Below the pieces are notes generated by a model. The model did no database searches. It had not been told where the DNA came from and saw nothing but the letters and a program-made list of their open reading frames with translations. Shown here in pieces: positions 18,996 through 27,497 of a DNA stretch of 64,000 nt. A program made the translations under genes and the position numbers. The stretch's first letter is position 1; every line of letters starts with the position of its first letter. The DNA lies in the NCBI GenBank assembly GCA_963744575.1, contig CAVUUF010000016.1, positions 186,001 to 250,000 on the forward strand, given 5' to 3'. The DNA comes from Palsa-504 sp963744575 (GTDB lineage: Bacteria; Actinomycetota; Actinomycetes; Streptosporangiales; Streptosporangiaceae).

Positions 18996-19508
18996 GTGAT
19001 CCTTCGGCGGGAGCTGCCCGGCGACCGTGCTGTGGTCGTGGCGGTCCACGCGGCGGCCTTTGCCCGGCCCGATACAGACGATGTGCCCGAGGCGCGGCTG
19101 GTTGATGGCCTTCACGACGGCGGTAGCGCGGTCCCTGGTCTCTCGCTCGTCGCCATACTCGGTGAAAACGTGGTTGGCCATGTGATGTGCAGCCGGGCCA
19201 GCGTCGATGACAAGCCGTGTCTTGGCCTGGGGCCGATCGGCGTGCTGCCCGCTCACCAGCATCGTGGCGTCGGGCTGGCTTTGATGCACGGCGTGCTGGC
19301 TGCCGCGGACGCTTTGAACGAACCGGCCGTCGTGCTGCTCGGTGACCCCGGCTATTATTGCCGCTTCGGCTTCGTGCTCGCCCAGCCCCTCGGTCTGCTG
19401 CCTCCCGATCCCGGTTGGACGGAGTATTTCCAGGTCCGGCCGCTCACCGCCTGGGACGGCTCACTGCGCGGAACCTTTCGCTACGCCCCGGCTTTCGACC
19501 GCCTATAG
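18996..19508 (+). CDS. GNAT-family N-acetyltransferase
   Basis: The start is GTG 18996 with GGCGAGG upstream. Acetyl-CoA binding motif A is seen as LGPIGVLPAHQHRGVGLALM (residues about 77-96), followed by the strand and loop VVLLGDPGYYCRFGF typical of the YhbS-like subfamily. At 170 residues the length is normal. It is cytosolic and transfers an acetyl group from acetyl-CoA to an amine that cannot be read from sequence. It stands alone, divergent from the frameshifted conserved protein. Confidence 0.85.
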   Translation: MILRRELPGDRAVVVAVHAAAFARPDTDDVPEARLVDGLHDGGSAVPGLSLVAILGENVVGHVMCSRASVDDKPCLGLGPIGVLPAHQHRGVGLALMHGVLAAADALNEPAVVLLGDPGYYCRFGFVLAQPLGLLPPDPGWTEYFQVRPLTAWDGSLRGTFRYAPAFDRL

Positions 19509-19588
19509 CGTCGCCCGCTGACCCAGGCACCGGCAGCGCCATCATGCCCCACGGACCATGCAAGTGCCGTTGCGGTACTAACCGCTAC

Positions 19589-19717
19589 GAACAGGGTGGC
19601 GCTCGCGTGGAATCCCAGGCGGAGGGTAATGAAGGTGAGGATGACGAACACCGAGCTGAGCAAGCCGAAGACGATCATGAAGGTGCGGATGGATCGCAGG
19701 TTCCAGGTGCGTGGCCG
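19589..19717 (-). pseudogene. C-terminal relic of a cation-transporting P-type ATPase
   Basis: A minus-strand frame reads RPRTWNLRSIRTFMIVFGLL followed by SSVFVILTFITLRLGFHASA, resembling the segment before the last membrane helices of magnesium/proton-type P-type ATPases. Everything upstream (pump core, phosphorylation site) is absent, and downstream similarity fades. It sits directly ahead of the NADH dehydrogenase gene. Confidence 0.55.
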
Positions 19718-19822
19718 TCCGGGTTGCCCGGGGTCGACGCTGCCAGGTCAACAATCCGACTCGGCTAGCGCAGGAGATATGCGACTGGCTGGACGCCTTC
19801 TTCACCAGCAGGGACGGGACCC

Positions 19823-21052
19823 ATGGAGGGCGCCGTGAGCGCATCGGCCGCCGGGAGCAGCGGTCAGATCGTGGTCGCCGGCGCGGGCTACGCCGGGCTG
19901 CACGTCGCCTTGCGCCTGACGGCCAAGTTGCGCAACAACCCCGCGGTGGAGCTGACCCTGGTCGACCGGCACGACTACCACCAGGCAGTCACCGAGCTGC
20001 CCCGGGTCGCCGGCGGCACCCGCGCCGCCGACGCGGTGCGGATCCCGCTCCAGGACATGCTGGCCAAGCGGGTCCGTTTTGTCCAGACCGAGATCAGCGG
20101 TTTCGACCTGGCCGGCCGGCGGCTGCTCACCGGGGCTAGGCCGATCGGCTGGAGGCGGCTGGTGCTGGCGCTGGGCAGCCGGCCTAACGACTTCGCCATC
20201 CCTGGCCTGGCCCAGCGCGCGCTGTCGCTGTACTCGGCTAGCGACGCCGAGCGAGTGTGGGCGGCGGTCGGCACAGCGCTCGACGACGCCGCGGCCGCCA
20301 CCGACCCCGAGCAGCAGCGCCGCCTGGCGACCGTGGTGGTCGGCGGCGGCGGCGCCACAGGAGTCGAGCTAGCCGGCGAGCTGGCCGAGATCCTGCCCGA
20401 AGTGGCCAGCGACCACGGCCTGGCGCCCGACAGGCCCGCCGTGCAGCTCATCGAGGCGGGCCCCGCCATCCTGGCCGGCTCCTCACCGCAGCTGATCGTC
20501 AAGGCCACCAGAATCCTTTCTGACCTCGGGGTCCAGGTCCGCACCAACGCCACGATCGCCGCCGCGACCGAGGACGGCTTCCGGCTCACCGACGGCCAGC
20601 TGGTCGAGGGCGGCGTGTTCGTCTGGGCGGGCGGGGTGAAAGCACCCGGGCTGGTGGCCGATTCGGGCTTGCCGGCCGGCCACAACGGCCGCGTCAAGGT
20701 CGACCGGTACCTGCGCGTGCTGGACCACCCGGAGATCTACGCCGCCGGCGACCTCGCCTCGGTGACCGATCCACGCACCGGGCACGTGCTGCCCCCGCTG
20801 GCGCAGGTGGCGCTGGAAGAGGGCGAGACGGTGGCCCGCAACCTGGACGCGGAGCTGGAGGGCAGGCAACTGGAGGCGTTCACCTTCCATGACAAGGGGT
20901 TCGTCGTCTCGGTCGGGACCCGCCGCGGAGTCGCCGACATCGCCGGCATCACCAGCGGCGGGCGGCTGGCCCACCTGCTCAAAGACGCCATCGAGTGGGA
21001 GTACCGCCAGTCCGTCAGGCACCTGCGCGGCTGGGACCCAGTAGCCCTGTGA
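19823..21052 (+). CDS. type II NADH dehydrogenase-like FAD oxidoreductase
   Basis: From ATG 19823 (GTG 19835 is an alternative) the protein has an N-terminal FAD-binding fold IVVAGAGYAGLHVALRL (about 15-31), a second Rossmann fold TVVVGGGGATGVELAGELAE (about 172-191) for NADH, and the late FAD contact EIYAAGDLASVTD. The order and 409-residue length fit NDH-2/Ndh-like enzymes, which pass electrons from NADH to quinone at the inner face of the membrane without pumping. The C-terminal region with HLLKDAIEWEY is where NDH-2 proteins touch the membrane. Neighbours with redox and sensor functions suggest a role in respiration under low oxygen or redox stress; that is inference. Confidence 0.85.
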   Translation: MEGAVSASAAGSSGQIVVAGAGYAGLHVALRLTAKLRNNPAVELTLVDRHDYHQAVTELPRVAGGTRAADAVRIPLQDMLAKRVRFVQTEISGFDLAGRRLLTGARPIGWRRLVLALGSRPNDFAIPGLAQRALSLYSASDAERVWAAVGTALDDAAAATDPEQQRRLATVVVGGGGATGVELAGELAEILPEVASDHGLAPDRPAVQLIEAGPAILAGSSPQLIVKATRILSDLGVQVRTNATIAAATEDGFRLTDGQLVEGGVFVWAGGVKAPGLVADSGLPAGHNGRVKVDRYLRVLDHPEIYAAGDLASVTDPRTGHVLPPLAQVALEEGETVARNLDAELEGRQLEAFTFHDKGFVVSVGTRRGVADIAGITSGGRLAHLLKDAIEWEYRQSVRHLRGWDPVAL

Positions 21053-21632
21053 CCGCTGCCCATCCTCCGGCTTCGGAGCAGAACTGCACCCCGGCTGGTT
21101 TCCTGGCCACACCAAGGACAGACACTTACCCGCAAAGCCTACGGCGGCCGTGTCCTTCCAGCCTCACGCGAGACGTCCCGCCGACTCAACAGCCATGACC
21201 GCGCGCTTTCCAGGGCTACGGGTTCGTATGCAGAATGCCCTGATTTTGTATGGTCGCCGGTCAACCTGAAGTCGATTCTGTGGCCGCACCGATCGGAGGG
21301 TACGCGTGCGGGTTGCCACGGTCACCCGACCACGCACCGTGATTGGCATCAGGCCTGATGCCCAGACACCGCGAGCGTCCGCGATGCCCTGCCTCGCGGC
21401 GGCCCTTGTCTCTGTGCGCAATCATACTGCGTGATCGTCTTGGCCGGTCTCCAGGCAGTCACCGAAAGGGCGACTCCGGCTGCTGAAGAGCACCGGACCG
21501 GGGCAGCTGTCCCGAATGGTCTCCAGCCGATCATGGCTCCGAGTCGTGCGGCATCTAGCAGCGAAAGTTCGGCGCGAGTGCCGCCAGGGTATGCAAACGC
21601 TGTCCTGGTCCGCTCGAGCCGGAGGTCCTGCC
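21053..21632. promoter_or_regulatory. upstream region of the receiver-reductase fusion, with palindrome
   Basis: No gene is seen in about 580 bp. It contains a perfect 18-bp palindrome, GGCATCAGGCCTGATGCC (21345-21362), about 270 bp upstream of the fusion gene. This is a candidate regulator site. The ribosome site GGAGG is at 21621-21625. Confidence 0.5.
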
Positions 21633-23318
21633 GTGACCGAGCCGATCTCCCAGCCGGTCTTCTTCGTCGTCGACGAGGACGGTGCTGCCGTCGAGGCACT
21701 GACCGGCGACCTGGAACGCCGTTTTCACGCCGACTACCGGGTGGTGGGCGAGACCTCCGTGTCGGCGGCGCTGGAGCGGCTGGCTGGTCTGCGCGATGCT
21801 GGCGCCCAGGTCGCGTTGATCATCTGCTATGAGTCCATGCGGGCGATGCCGGGCTCGGAGCTTCTGGCGCGCAGCCGGTCCGCCCATCCCGACGCCAAGC
21901 GGATCCTGCTGATCGACTACAACGACCAGCGCATGCTGGAGGTCACCGCGCGCGGGATGGCGCTCGGCCACGTCGAGTACTACCTGACCAAGCCATGGCG
22001 ACCCCCTCAGCACCTGCTCTACCCGGTGGTCGGCGAGGCGCTGGTCGCCTGGACGCGGGCCAACTGGCCGGGCTTCGAGCTGGTCCGGATCGTCGGCGAC
22101 CGCTGGGCCCCGGTCTCGCATGAGCTCCGGGACGCACTGGAACGCAATAACGTGCCGTACGGGTTCTACGACCGCGACTCGCCTGAGGGCGCCGGACTGC
22201 TCGCTCAGCTGGACGAAGTTCCCGACGACCCGGTGATCTTCCTGGCCGACGGGCGGGTGCTGACCAGCTACACGCAGGCCGACATCGCCGAGGCGGTCGG
22301 CGCCCGGGTCAGGCCGGAGCGTGAGTCCTATGACCTGGTGGTGGTGGGCGCTGGGCCGGCCGGGCTGAGCGCCGCGGTGTATGGCGCGTCCGAGGGCCTG
22401 TCCACCTTGGTGCTGGAGAGCCTGGCCATGGGCGGGCAGGCTGGCACCAGCTCGCGGATCCGCAACTTCCTCGGCTTTCCCGCCGGCGTCAGCGGCGCCG
22501 AGCTGGCCGAGCGGGCGTTTCAGCAGGCCTGGATGTTCGGGGCGGAATTCGTGTTCATCAACGGCGCGGCCGGACTGGTCGCCCGGGGAGACGAACTGGC
22601 AGTCACGCTGGCCGACGGCGGCCAGGTGCGCGCCCGGGCGGTCGTGCTGGCCACCGGCGTGACCTACCGGCAGCTGGACGCGCCGGGCATCGCTGGCCTG
22701 ATCGGCGCCGGGGTGTTCTACGGATCGGCGCTGTCCGAGGCACCGGCGGTGAAGGACGAGGATGTGTTCATCGTTGGCGCGGGAAACTCCGCCGGGCAGG
22801 CGGCGGTGTACCTGGCCAGGTCGGCGCGCAGCGTCACCTTGGTGGTGCGGGCGGACAACCTGGCCAAGAGCATGTCCGATTACCTGGTCAAAGAGATCAG
22901 TGCCGCCCCGCGGGTATACGTGCGGTTGCAGACCGAGGTGGCCGCCGCGCGAGGTGACCGCAGGCTTGCCGAGCTGGTCCTGCGTGACCGGCGCACCGGT
23001 CGCGACGAGACGGTACCGGCCGCGGCCTTGTTCGTGATGATCGGTGCGGTCCCGCACACGGGCTGGCTGCCCGGCGATGTGCTGCGCGACCAGCACGGAT
23101 TTATCTTGACTGGCCGTGACCTGCCCGGCCTCGATCGGGCCGGCGCGGGCTCACATGCCCCGCTTCCGCTGGAGACCAGCCTTCCGGGCGTGTTCGCCGC
23201 CGGTGACGTGCGCGCTGGCTCGGTGAAGCGGGTGGCGTCGGCGGTGGGCGAGGGGTCGGTCGCCGTCCCCCAGGTTCATCAGCACCTGCAGCGCATGATC
23301 AGACAGGCGGCTGGCTAG
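21633..23318 (+). CDS. receiver-like domain fused to thioredoxin-reductase-like flavoprotein
   Basis: GTG 21633 has GGAGG eight bases upstream, giving 561 residues; longer starts add unlikely sequence. Residues 1-130 form a response-regulator receiver fold (YLTKPW at 117-122 matches the conserved Lys) but the phosphoacceptor Asp is absent (ALIICYESMRAMPG). Residues 145-225 are a thioredoxin-like segment. Residues 232-560 are reductase-like: GAGPAG (239-244), GGQAGTSSRIRNFLGFP, GAGNSAGQA (382-390), FAAGDVRAG. The redox CxxC is missing: the place reads VFYGSALSEA (361-370). It is therefore a flavoprotein that must use another electron route. Such receiver fusions occur in actinobacterial stress loci. 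Confidence 0.8.
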   Translation: MTEPISQPVFFVVDEDGAAVEALTGDLERRFHADYRVVGETSVSAALERLAGLRDAGAQVALIICYESMRAMPGSELLARSRSAHPDAKRILLIDYNDQRMLEVTARGMALGHVEYYLTKPWRPPQHLLYPVVGEALVAWTRANWPGFELVRIVGDRWAPVSHELRDALERNNVPYGFYDRDSPEGAGLLAQLDEVPDDPVIFLADGRVLTSYTQADIAEAVGARVRPERESYDLVVVGAGPAGLSAAVYGASEGLSTLVLESLAMGGQAGTSSRIRNFLGFPAGVSGAELAERAFQQAWMFGAEFVFINGAAGLVARGDELAVTLADGGQVRARAVVLATGVTYRQLDAPGIAGLIGAGVFYGSALSEAPAVKDEDVFIVGAGNSAGQAAVYLARSARSVTLVVRADNLAKSMSDYLVKEISAAPRVYVRLQTEVAAARGDRRLAELVLRDRRTGRDETVPAAALFVMIGAVPHTGWLPGDVLRDQHGFILTGRDLPGLDRAGAGSHAPLPLETSLPGVFAAGDVRAGSVKRVASAVGEGSVAVPQVHQHLQRMIRQAAG

Positions 23319-23419
23319 ATGAGTTGGCGGCGCAGCCGGCCTCTGGCAGAGCCGCGGCCGGCCGCCGCTGCTGCTGGCCCCGTTTCTTCCTTCTGACCTC
23401 TCGGTAAGGAGACGCCACC

Positions 23420-23680
23420 ATGCACATCGATCAGGACGTGGTCGACCTGGCCACCGGCATTCAGCGCCGTTACGACTTCACGGCACACGTGACCGGATTC
23501 GCTGCCGGTGCGGTAGTCCTCGGCTCGCTCACCCTCGCTGGTGTCCGCGGTAGCCGTCTGTACGCCGCGACGTTGCTCACCTGGGCGACTGCGCTGTCCT
23601 TCCAGCACTTCCGGCACGTGCTGCGCGGCCCGGTCACGGCCGATGCGGTCCGCGCTGAAGCCGCCCGGCGTAGCGGGTGA
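23420..23680 (+). CDS. small membrane protein, 86 aa
   Basis: ATG 23420 has TAAGGAG upstream. The sequence MHIDQDVVDLATGIQRRYDF leads into two membrane segments: HVTGFAAGAVVLGSLTLAG and LYAATLLTWATALSFQHF. It lies 101 bp after the receiver-reductase fusion and could share its transcript. I do not recognise the family. A helper role for the neighbouring flavoprotein is only a guess from position. Confidence 0.6.
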   Translation: MHIDQDVVDLATGIQRRYDFTAHVTGFAAGAVVLGSLTLAGVRGSRLYAATLLTWATALSFQHFRHVLRGPVTADAVRAEAARRSG

Positions 23681-23884
23681 CTCGCATCGGTCTCGGACCA
23701 GGATGTCGGCCGACCGGGAGGATCCACCGCCGGGAACGGCTGTCTTGATGACAGCCGCGGCCACCGGGCTAGACGCAGGCGGCAGAATCGCCGGTACGGA
23801 CGTCGCCCGACGCTGACCATGACTCTTGCCGATCGGATCTGGGCCGGTCCCCGCGGGTTCTACGAGCGGCGGCGGCAGAGCGTT

Positions 23885-24265
23885 CTATCGTTCGGGCGGC
23901 CGGCTGGCCGCTCGCAACGCCTGGGGTATGAGGTGCAGATTGTGATCTTTTTCCAGGAAGGCGGCTGCGCCTGAGGTTTGCGCCTGCTGGCGCAGCGACG
24001 CCGCGGCGGTCAGCACTACGACCGGCAGTCCGAGACGGTGCAACGCTAGTACCAGGCCGAGCCCTTCTGCAGGTCCTGGGAGCAGCACGTCCAGCAGCGC
24101 CACATCAGGCCGCGCGGTGTTCGCCCGGGCGAGCGCCGCGCCGGTGTCGCCGACCGCCGCGCAGATCTCAAGATCGGCTTCTGCGGTGAGCAGGTCCCGG
24201 AGCGCTTGGCGTACCCGCCGGTCCCTGTCGATGATGAGGACCCGCATCAGGCGGGGCGAATTCAT
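23885..24265 (-). CDS. single-domain response regulator (receiver only)
   Basis: The 126-residue protein is one receiver domain: MRVLIIDRDRRVRQALRDLL (acidic pocket Asp), VALLDVLLPGP (phosphoacceptor Asp), VVVLTAAAS and FLEKD (conserved Lys). No output domain follows. ATG 24265 or 24247 may be the start. It lies on the same strand as the NarL regulator and MASE1 kinase, about 180 bp downstream, and could be a second phosphate acceptor in that system. Confidence 0.8.
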   Translation of the reverse strand: MNSPRLMRVLIIDRDRRVRQALRDLLTAEADLEICAAVGDTGAALARANTARPDVALLDVLLPGPAEGLGLVLALHRLGLPVVVLTAAASLRQQAQTSGAAAFLEKDHNLHLIPQALRAASRPPER

Positions 24266-24444
24266 CGGCTACCCCCTCTCCAGGACCGGGCGTGGCGGGA
24301 GGCGCCGCCAGTGCTTGATCCAGTGGGCCGGCGGGACAGGCGGGCTAGGGTTTCATTGTCGCCCCCGGGCGCGGCGCCGCGCACCGGCGGTTGGGCCGTA
24401 GCGTTGTACGTCATTCGGCCGAGCGGCACTGCCGTGATAGCCGG

Positions 24445-25128
24445 TCAGGTGCTGCCGCGCGCCGGAGCCAGGCCCTCCCGCACGGCCCACAGCGCGGCCT
24501 GGGTACGCGAGGTCAGGCCGAGCTTGCCCAAGATGTTGGAGACGTGAGTGCGGGCGGTGCGCTCGGTGACGCCGAGCCGGCGGGCGATCTGCCGGTTGGT
24601 GGCCCCGTCGGCGATCAGGGTGAGCACCTCGCGTTCCCGGCTGGTCAGGCTGTCCGCGGCGGGCCGGGAGGCGCGCAGCGTGGCGGCCAGCAGCTTGCCG
24701 ACGGCCGGGTCGAGGTGGCACTGGCCGGCGGCCGCGGCGCGGATGGCCGCCGCGACCTGGTCGGCCTGGGCGTCCTTGAGCAGGTAGCCGGCCGCGCCGG
24801 CTTCCAGCGCGGCCCGCACCTTGGCTTCTTCGAGGAAGCTGGTGACGGCCACCACCTCCACGTCCGGCCAGCGGGCCTTCAGCTGCCGGGTCGCCTCGAT
24901 GCCGTCCATGCCGGGCATCAGCAGGTCCATCAGCACCACATCAGGCAGATCGCCGCCCGGCTCCAGCACCGCGATCCGGTCCAGCGCCTCCTGGCCGGTG
25001 CCAGCCTCCCCGGCCACGGTGATGTCGTCGATCATGTCCAGGTAGGCGCGGACTCCGGAGCGGACGATCGCGTGGTCATCGACCAGGAAGACGGTGAGCC
25101 CGGCGGGCGGCGAAGCATCGGGATTCAT
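24445..25128 (-). CDS. NarL/LuxR-family response regulator
   Basis: The N-terminal receiver has FLVDDHAIVRSGV, the phosphoacceptor in VVLMDLLMPGMDG, the Thr in VVAVTSFLEE and the Lys in GYLLKDA. The C-terminal LuxR helix-turn-helix reads LTSREREVLTLIADGATNRQ followed by ARRLGVTERTARTHVSNIL. At 227 residues it is full length. Its ATG overlaps the kinase stop (25125-25128), so kinase and regulator are a translationally coupled two-component pair. It is expected to bind DNA as a phosphorylated dimer; targets may be the redox genes around it (inference). Confidence 0.95.
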   Translation of the reverse strand: MNPDASPPAGLTVFLVDDHAIVRSGVRAYLDMIDDITVAGEAGTGQEALDRIAVLEPGGDLPDVVLMDLLMPGMDGIEATRQLKARWPDVEVVAVTSFLEEAKVRAALEAGAAGYLLKDAQADQVAAAIRAAAAGQCHLDPAVGKLLAATLRASRPAADSLTSREREVLTLIADGATNRQIARRLGVTERTARTHVSNILGKLGLTSRTQAALWAVREGLAPARGST

Positions 25129-26984
25129 GCGGGGAAACCTCCTCCCGGTCCGGCCGCGGGAGGCGCGGCAGGCTCCGGGACGGTCTGGGATGCGGGCACC
25201 CGGAGGACGATCGTGGTGTCCTGGCCAGGTGCGCTGATCACGTCCAAGGTGGCGCCAATCGCGGCCGCCCGTTCGCGCATGGTGCGCAGGCCCAGGTGAC
25301 CCGGCCGGACGGCGGCGGGGTCAAAGCCGCGGCCGTCGTCGGTGACCCGGACGGTGACGGCCGCGCCGTCGCTGGTGATGGTGGTGGTGATGGCCGTCGC
25401 GCCTGCGTGCTTGATGGTGTTGTGCCAGGCTTCGAGCACGAGCCGGTAGCAGTGCTCCTCGGCGGCGAGGTCAAGAGGCAGCCGCTCGCCGGGGCCGTTC
25501 ACGCTGATCTGCACCTCTTCGCGGGCCGAGATCGCGGCGGCCTGGCGGCCAAGCGCGGAGACCAGTCCTTCCTCGGCCAGCGCGCCGGGACGCAGCTCGA
25601 AGATCAGCGCCCGCATCTCGGCGAGTGCGCCTGTGGTCAGGGTACGCAGCCTGCCGACCGCCCGGGACGCGGGGGAATCCTCCTCAAGCCCTGCTTTTTC
25701 CATCGCGAGCTGGGCGGTGCTGGCATGCATGGTCATCGAGAACAGCGCCTGGGAGACCGAGTCGTGCAGTTCGCGGGCCAGCCGGGTCCGCTCGGCGGTG
25801 TGCGCCTGCTCGGCCGCCAGCCGGGCGTCTCGTTCGGCGGTCTCGCTGGCCCGCAGGGCGGCTTCGGCCCGGCTCACTTCGGCCACCGCCGCCGCCATCA
25901 TCAGCCCGCCCAGCATGGCCACGGCCAGGAACAGCTGCAACAACCACAGCCCCTGATCGTGGTCACGGCTGATCACTGCGAACAGGCCGTGCCCGGTGTC
26001 GGTGGCCCATTCGGCCAGCACGGCGATCGCCGCGCCGGCCGCGGCGGCGCCGCGGATACTGAACCGGATCGCCGCCCAGCCCAGCGGGACCAGCGCCAGG
26101 TAGGCCAGCGCCGGTGACCACCGCCAGAACACCAGCCAGGTGACCAGGCAGGTCATCACGGCCAGCAGGCCGCCCTCAAACGGCGCATAGCGGGGCCGGA
26201 TCGCCCGCACGTCACGGGTGAGCCAGGCCAAGATCACACTGCCGACGATCAGCACGCCCAGCGCGTCACCGGTCCACCAGCGCGCGAACACCATGAGGAA
26301 CGGTCCGTGCGGGTGGGTGAACCTGGTCGCCGCAGCGCCGATCAGTGCACCTAGCGCCGGGCCTACCACGGCCGCGCCGAGCACGAAGGCGGCTAGATCC
26401 CGGCGGCGGCTCAGCTGCGGACAGCCGCCCACGGCGCGCAGCACCACGACCGCTCCCAGCACCGGCTCGGCGGTGTTGGCCAGCGCCGAACCGGTGGCGG
26501 TGACCGCGACCTCGCCCAAGATCAGGTCGGCGGTCAGCTCGCTGGCAAACGCGGCGGCCAGCACGACCGGCCACCAGCGCCGCGGCACCAGCAGCAACGC
26601 GGCCACAGTCACCCCGGCCGCCGGGAAGAACACCTCCCCAGCCGAGGTCAGATGGTTGAACTGGTACACCACCACCGTGCCAGCAGCGTGCGCAGCCGCT
26701 ACCACCAGGAACAATGCAACAGCAGCCAGCCCTGTACCGGTCCACGGCCAGGTCCAGCTAGTCCGGCCTGCCGATCGGTCCTTACGGCCACCCGCCGATG
26801 CCCTGCCGCTGCTCCGGGCTGCAGAAGTGTACGGCTGCTCCAGGCTCGGCACTGTGTGTTCGGGCCGAGCCGGCTTGCGACCATCTTGGGCCCTCATCGC
26901 TGGCATCTCGTTCATCGCGCCGCCGACCGCACGCCAGGCCGCCCAGCTAGCTTCCGGATCACTGGCCTTAGCCGTGCGGGACAA
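25125..26984 (-). CDS. MASE1-type sensor histidine kinase
   Basis: After a polar N-terminal tail (real start may be ATG 26915 or 26897), residues about 85-345 form roughly eight membrane helices in a MASE1-like pattern (HLTSAGEVFFPAAGVTVAAL, FARWWTGDALGVLIVGSVIL). A short coiled region AEAALRASETAERDARLAAE leads to the HisKA_3 dimer helix with the phosphorylated His in ARELHDSVSQALFSMTMHAS. The ATPase has HNTIKHAGA and DDGRGFDP. It is a NarX/DesK-type kinase partner of the downstream regulator. The membrane sensor suggests a small or hydrophobic signal. Confidence 0.9.
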   Translation of the reverse strand: MSRTAKASDPEASWAAWRAVGGAMNEMPAMRAQDGRKPARPEHTVPSLEQPYTSAARSSGRASAGGRKDRSAGRTSWTWPWTGTGLAAVALFLVVAAAHAAGTVVVYQFNHLTSAGEVFFPAAGVTVAALLLVPRRWWPVVLAAAFASELTADLILGEVAVTATGSALANTAEPVLGAVVVLRAVGGCPQLSRRRDLAAFVLGAAVVGPALGALIGAAATRFTHPHGPFLMVFARWWTGDALGVLIVGSVILAWLTRDVRAIRPRYAPFEGGLLAVMTCLVTWLVFWRWSPALAYLALVPLGWAAIRFSIRGAAAAGAAIAVLAEWATDTGHGLFAVISRDHDQGLWLLQLFLAVAMLGGLMMAAAVAEVSRAEAALRASETAERDARLAAEQAHTAERTRLARELHDSVSQALFSMTMHASTAQLAMEKAGLEEDSPASRAVGRLRTLTTGALAEMRALIFELRPGALAEEGLVSALGRQAAAISAREEVQISVNGPGERLPLDLAAEEHCYRLVLEAWHNTIKHAGATAITTTITSDGAAVTVRVTDDGRGFDPAAVRPGHLGLRTMRERAAAIGATLDVISAPGQDTTIVLRVPASQTVPEPAAPPAAGPGGGFPA

Positions 26985-27029
26985 ACAGCTGACCTACCCG
27001 GCAGGAAACGGCCTTAACCGTCCATGTCG

Positions 27030-27039
27030 GTCATATGAC
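27030..27039. promoter_or_regulatory. 10-bp palindrome between divergent genes
   Basis: GTCATATGAC lies between the kinase gene (minus) and the small membrane protein gene (plus). It is a possible operator for either; short palindromes also occur by chance. Confidence 0.3.
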
Positions 27040-27184
27040 GTAGCCGATGCTGGCCGAATGCCCGGTCCAGTCCGTGACGTCACGCCGATTCCGATTCCGC
27101 CTCAGCCGGCCACGATCGAAGACAGGCAGACCACCTCGCAGGCCAAGCCGCAACCGCACCGCACTACCGCCCCAGGAGCCCGAG

Positions 27185-27454
27185 ATGATCCTCACCTTCT
27201 TCTACGCCCTCGGCGTCGCCGTCATCCTCGGCCTGCCCGCCGACTACACCTGGCGCCGCGCCCGGCAGCTGGCCCCGTTCGCCGGGCTGGCCAGCGCCGC
27301 CGCCATCATCGCCGCCATCGCCGTGGCCGCCCGCCTCGGCCTGCTGCACGGGCCGGGCACGGTCATCGCGCTGATCTTCGGGCTCATCGCCGGCGGCGTC
27401 AGCGCGGACGCCCTGGCCAGCCGCCGCTGGGGACCAGCCCAGAACCAGTACTAA
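27185..27454 (+). CDS. small membrane protein, 89 aa
   Basis: ATG 27185 follows CAGGAG. Three membrane segments are visible: MILTFFYALGVAVILGLPA, then FAGLASAAAIIAAIAVAARL, then GTVIALIFGLIAGGVSADAL. The short polar ends (YTWRRARQ, ASRRWGPAQNQY) give a positive inside face. I do not recognise the family. It is 43 bp ahead of the next membrane protein gene and probably co-transcribed with it. Confidence 0.65.
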   Translation: MILTFFYALGVAVILGLPADYTWRRARQLAPFAGLASAAAIIAAIAVAARLGLLHGPGTVIALIFGLIAGGVSADALASRRWGPAQNQY

Positions 27455-27497
27455 GGCCTGATCGAGACATCCCTGCAACCTGACTTCGGAGCGCACC

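Noticed and set aside
19745..19830. Plus-strand frame NNPTRLAQEICDWLDAFFTS as a gene end
   Set aside because: It reads protein-like for about 20 residues but has no start and no recognised family, and it overlaps the NADH dehydrogenase start.
21555..23096. 513-codon minus-strand frame inside the receiver-flavoprotein gene
   Set aside because: No domain pattern; shadow of the Rossmann-fold gene on the other strand.
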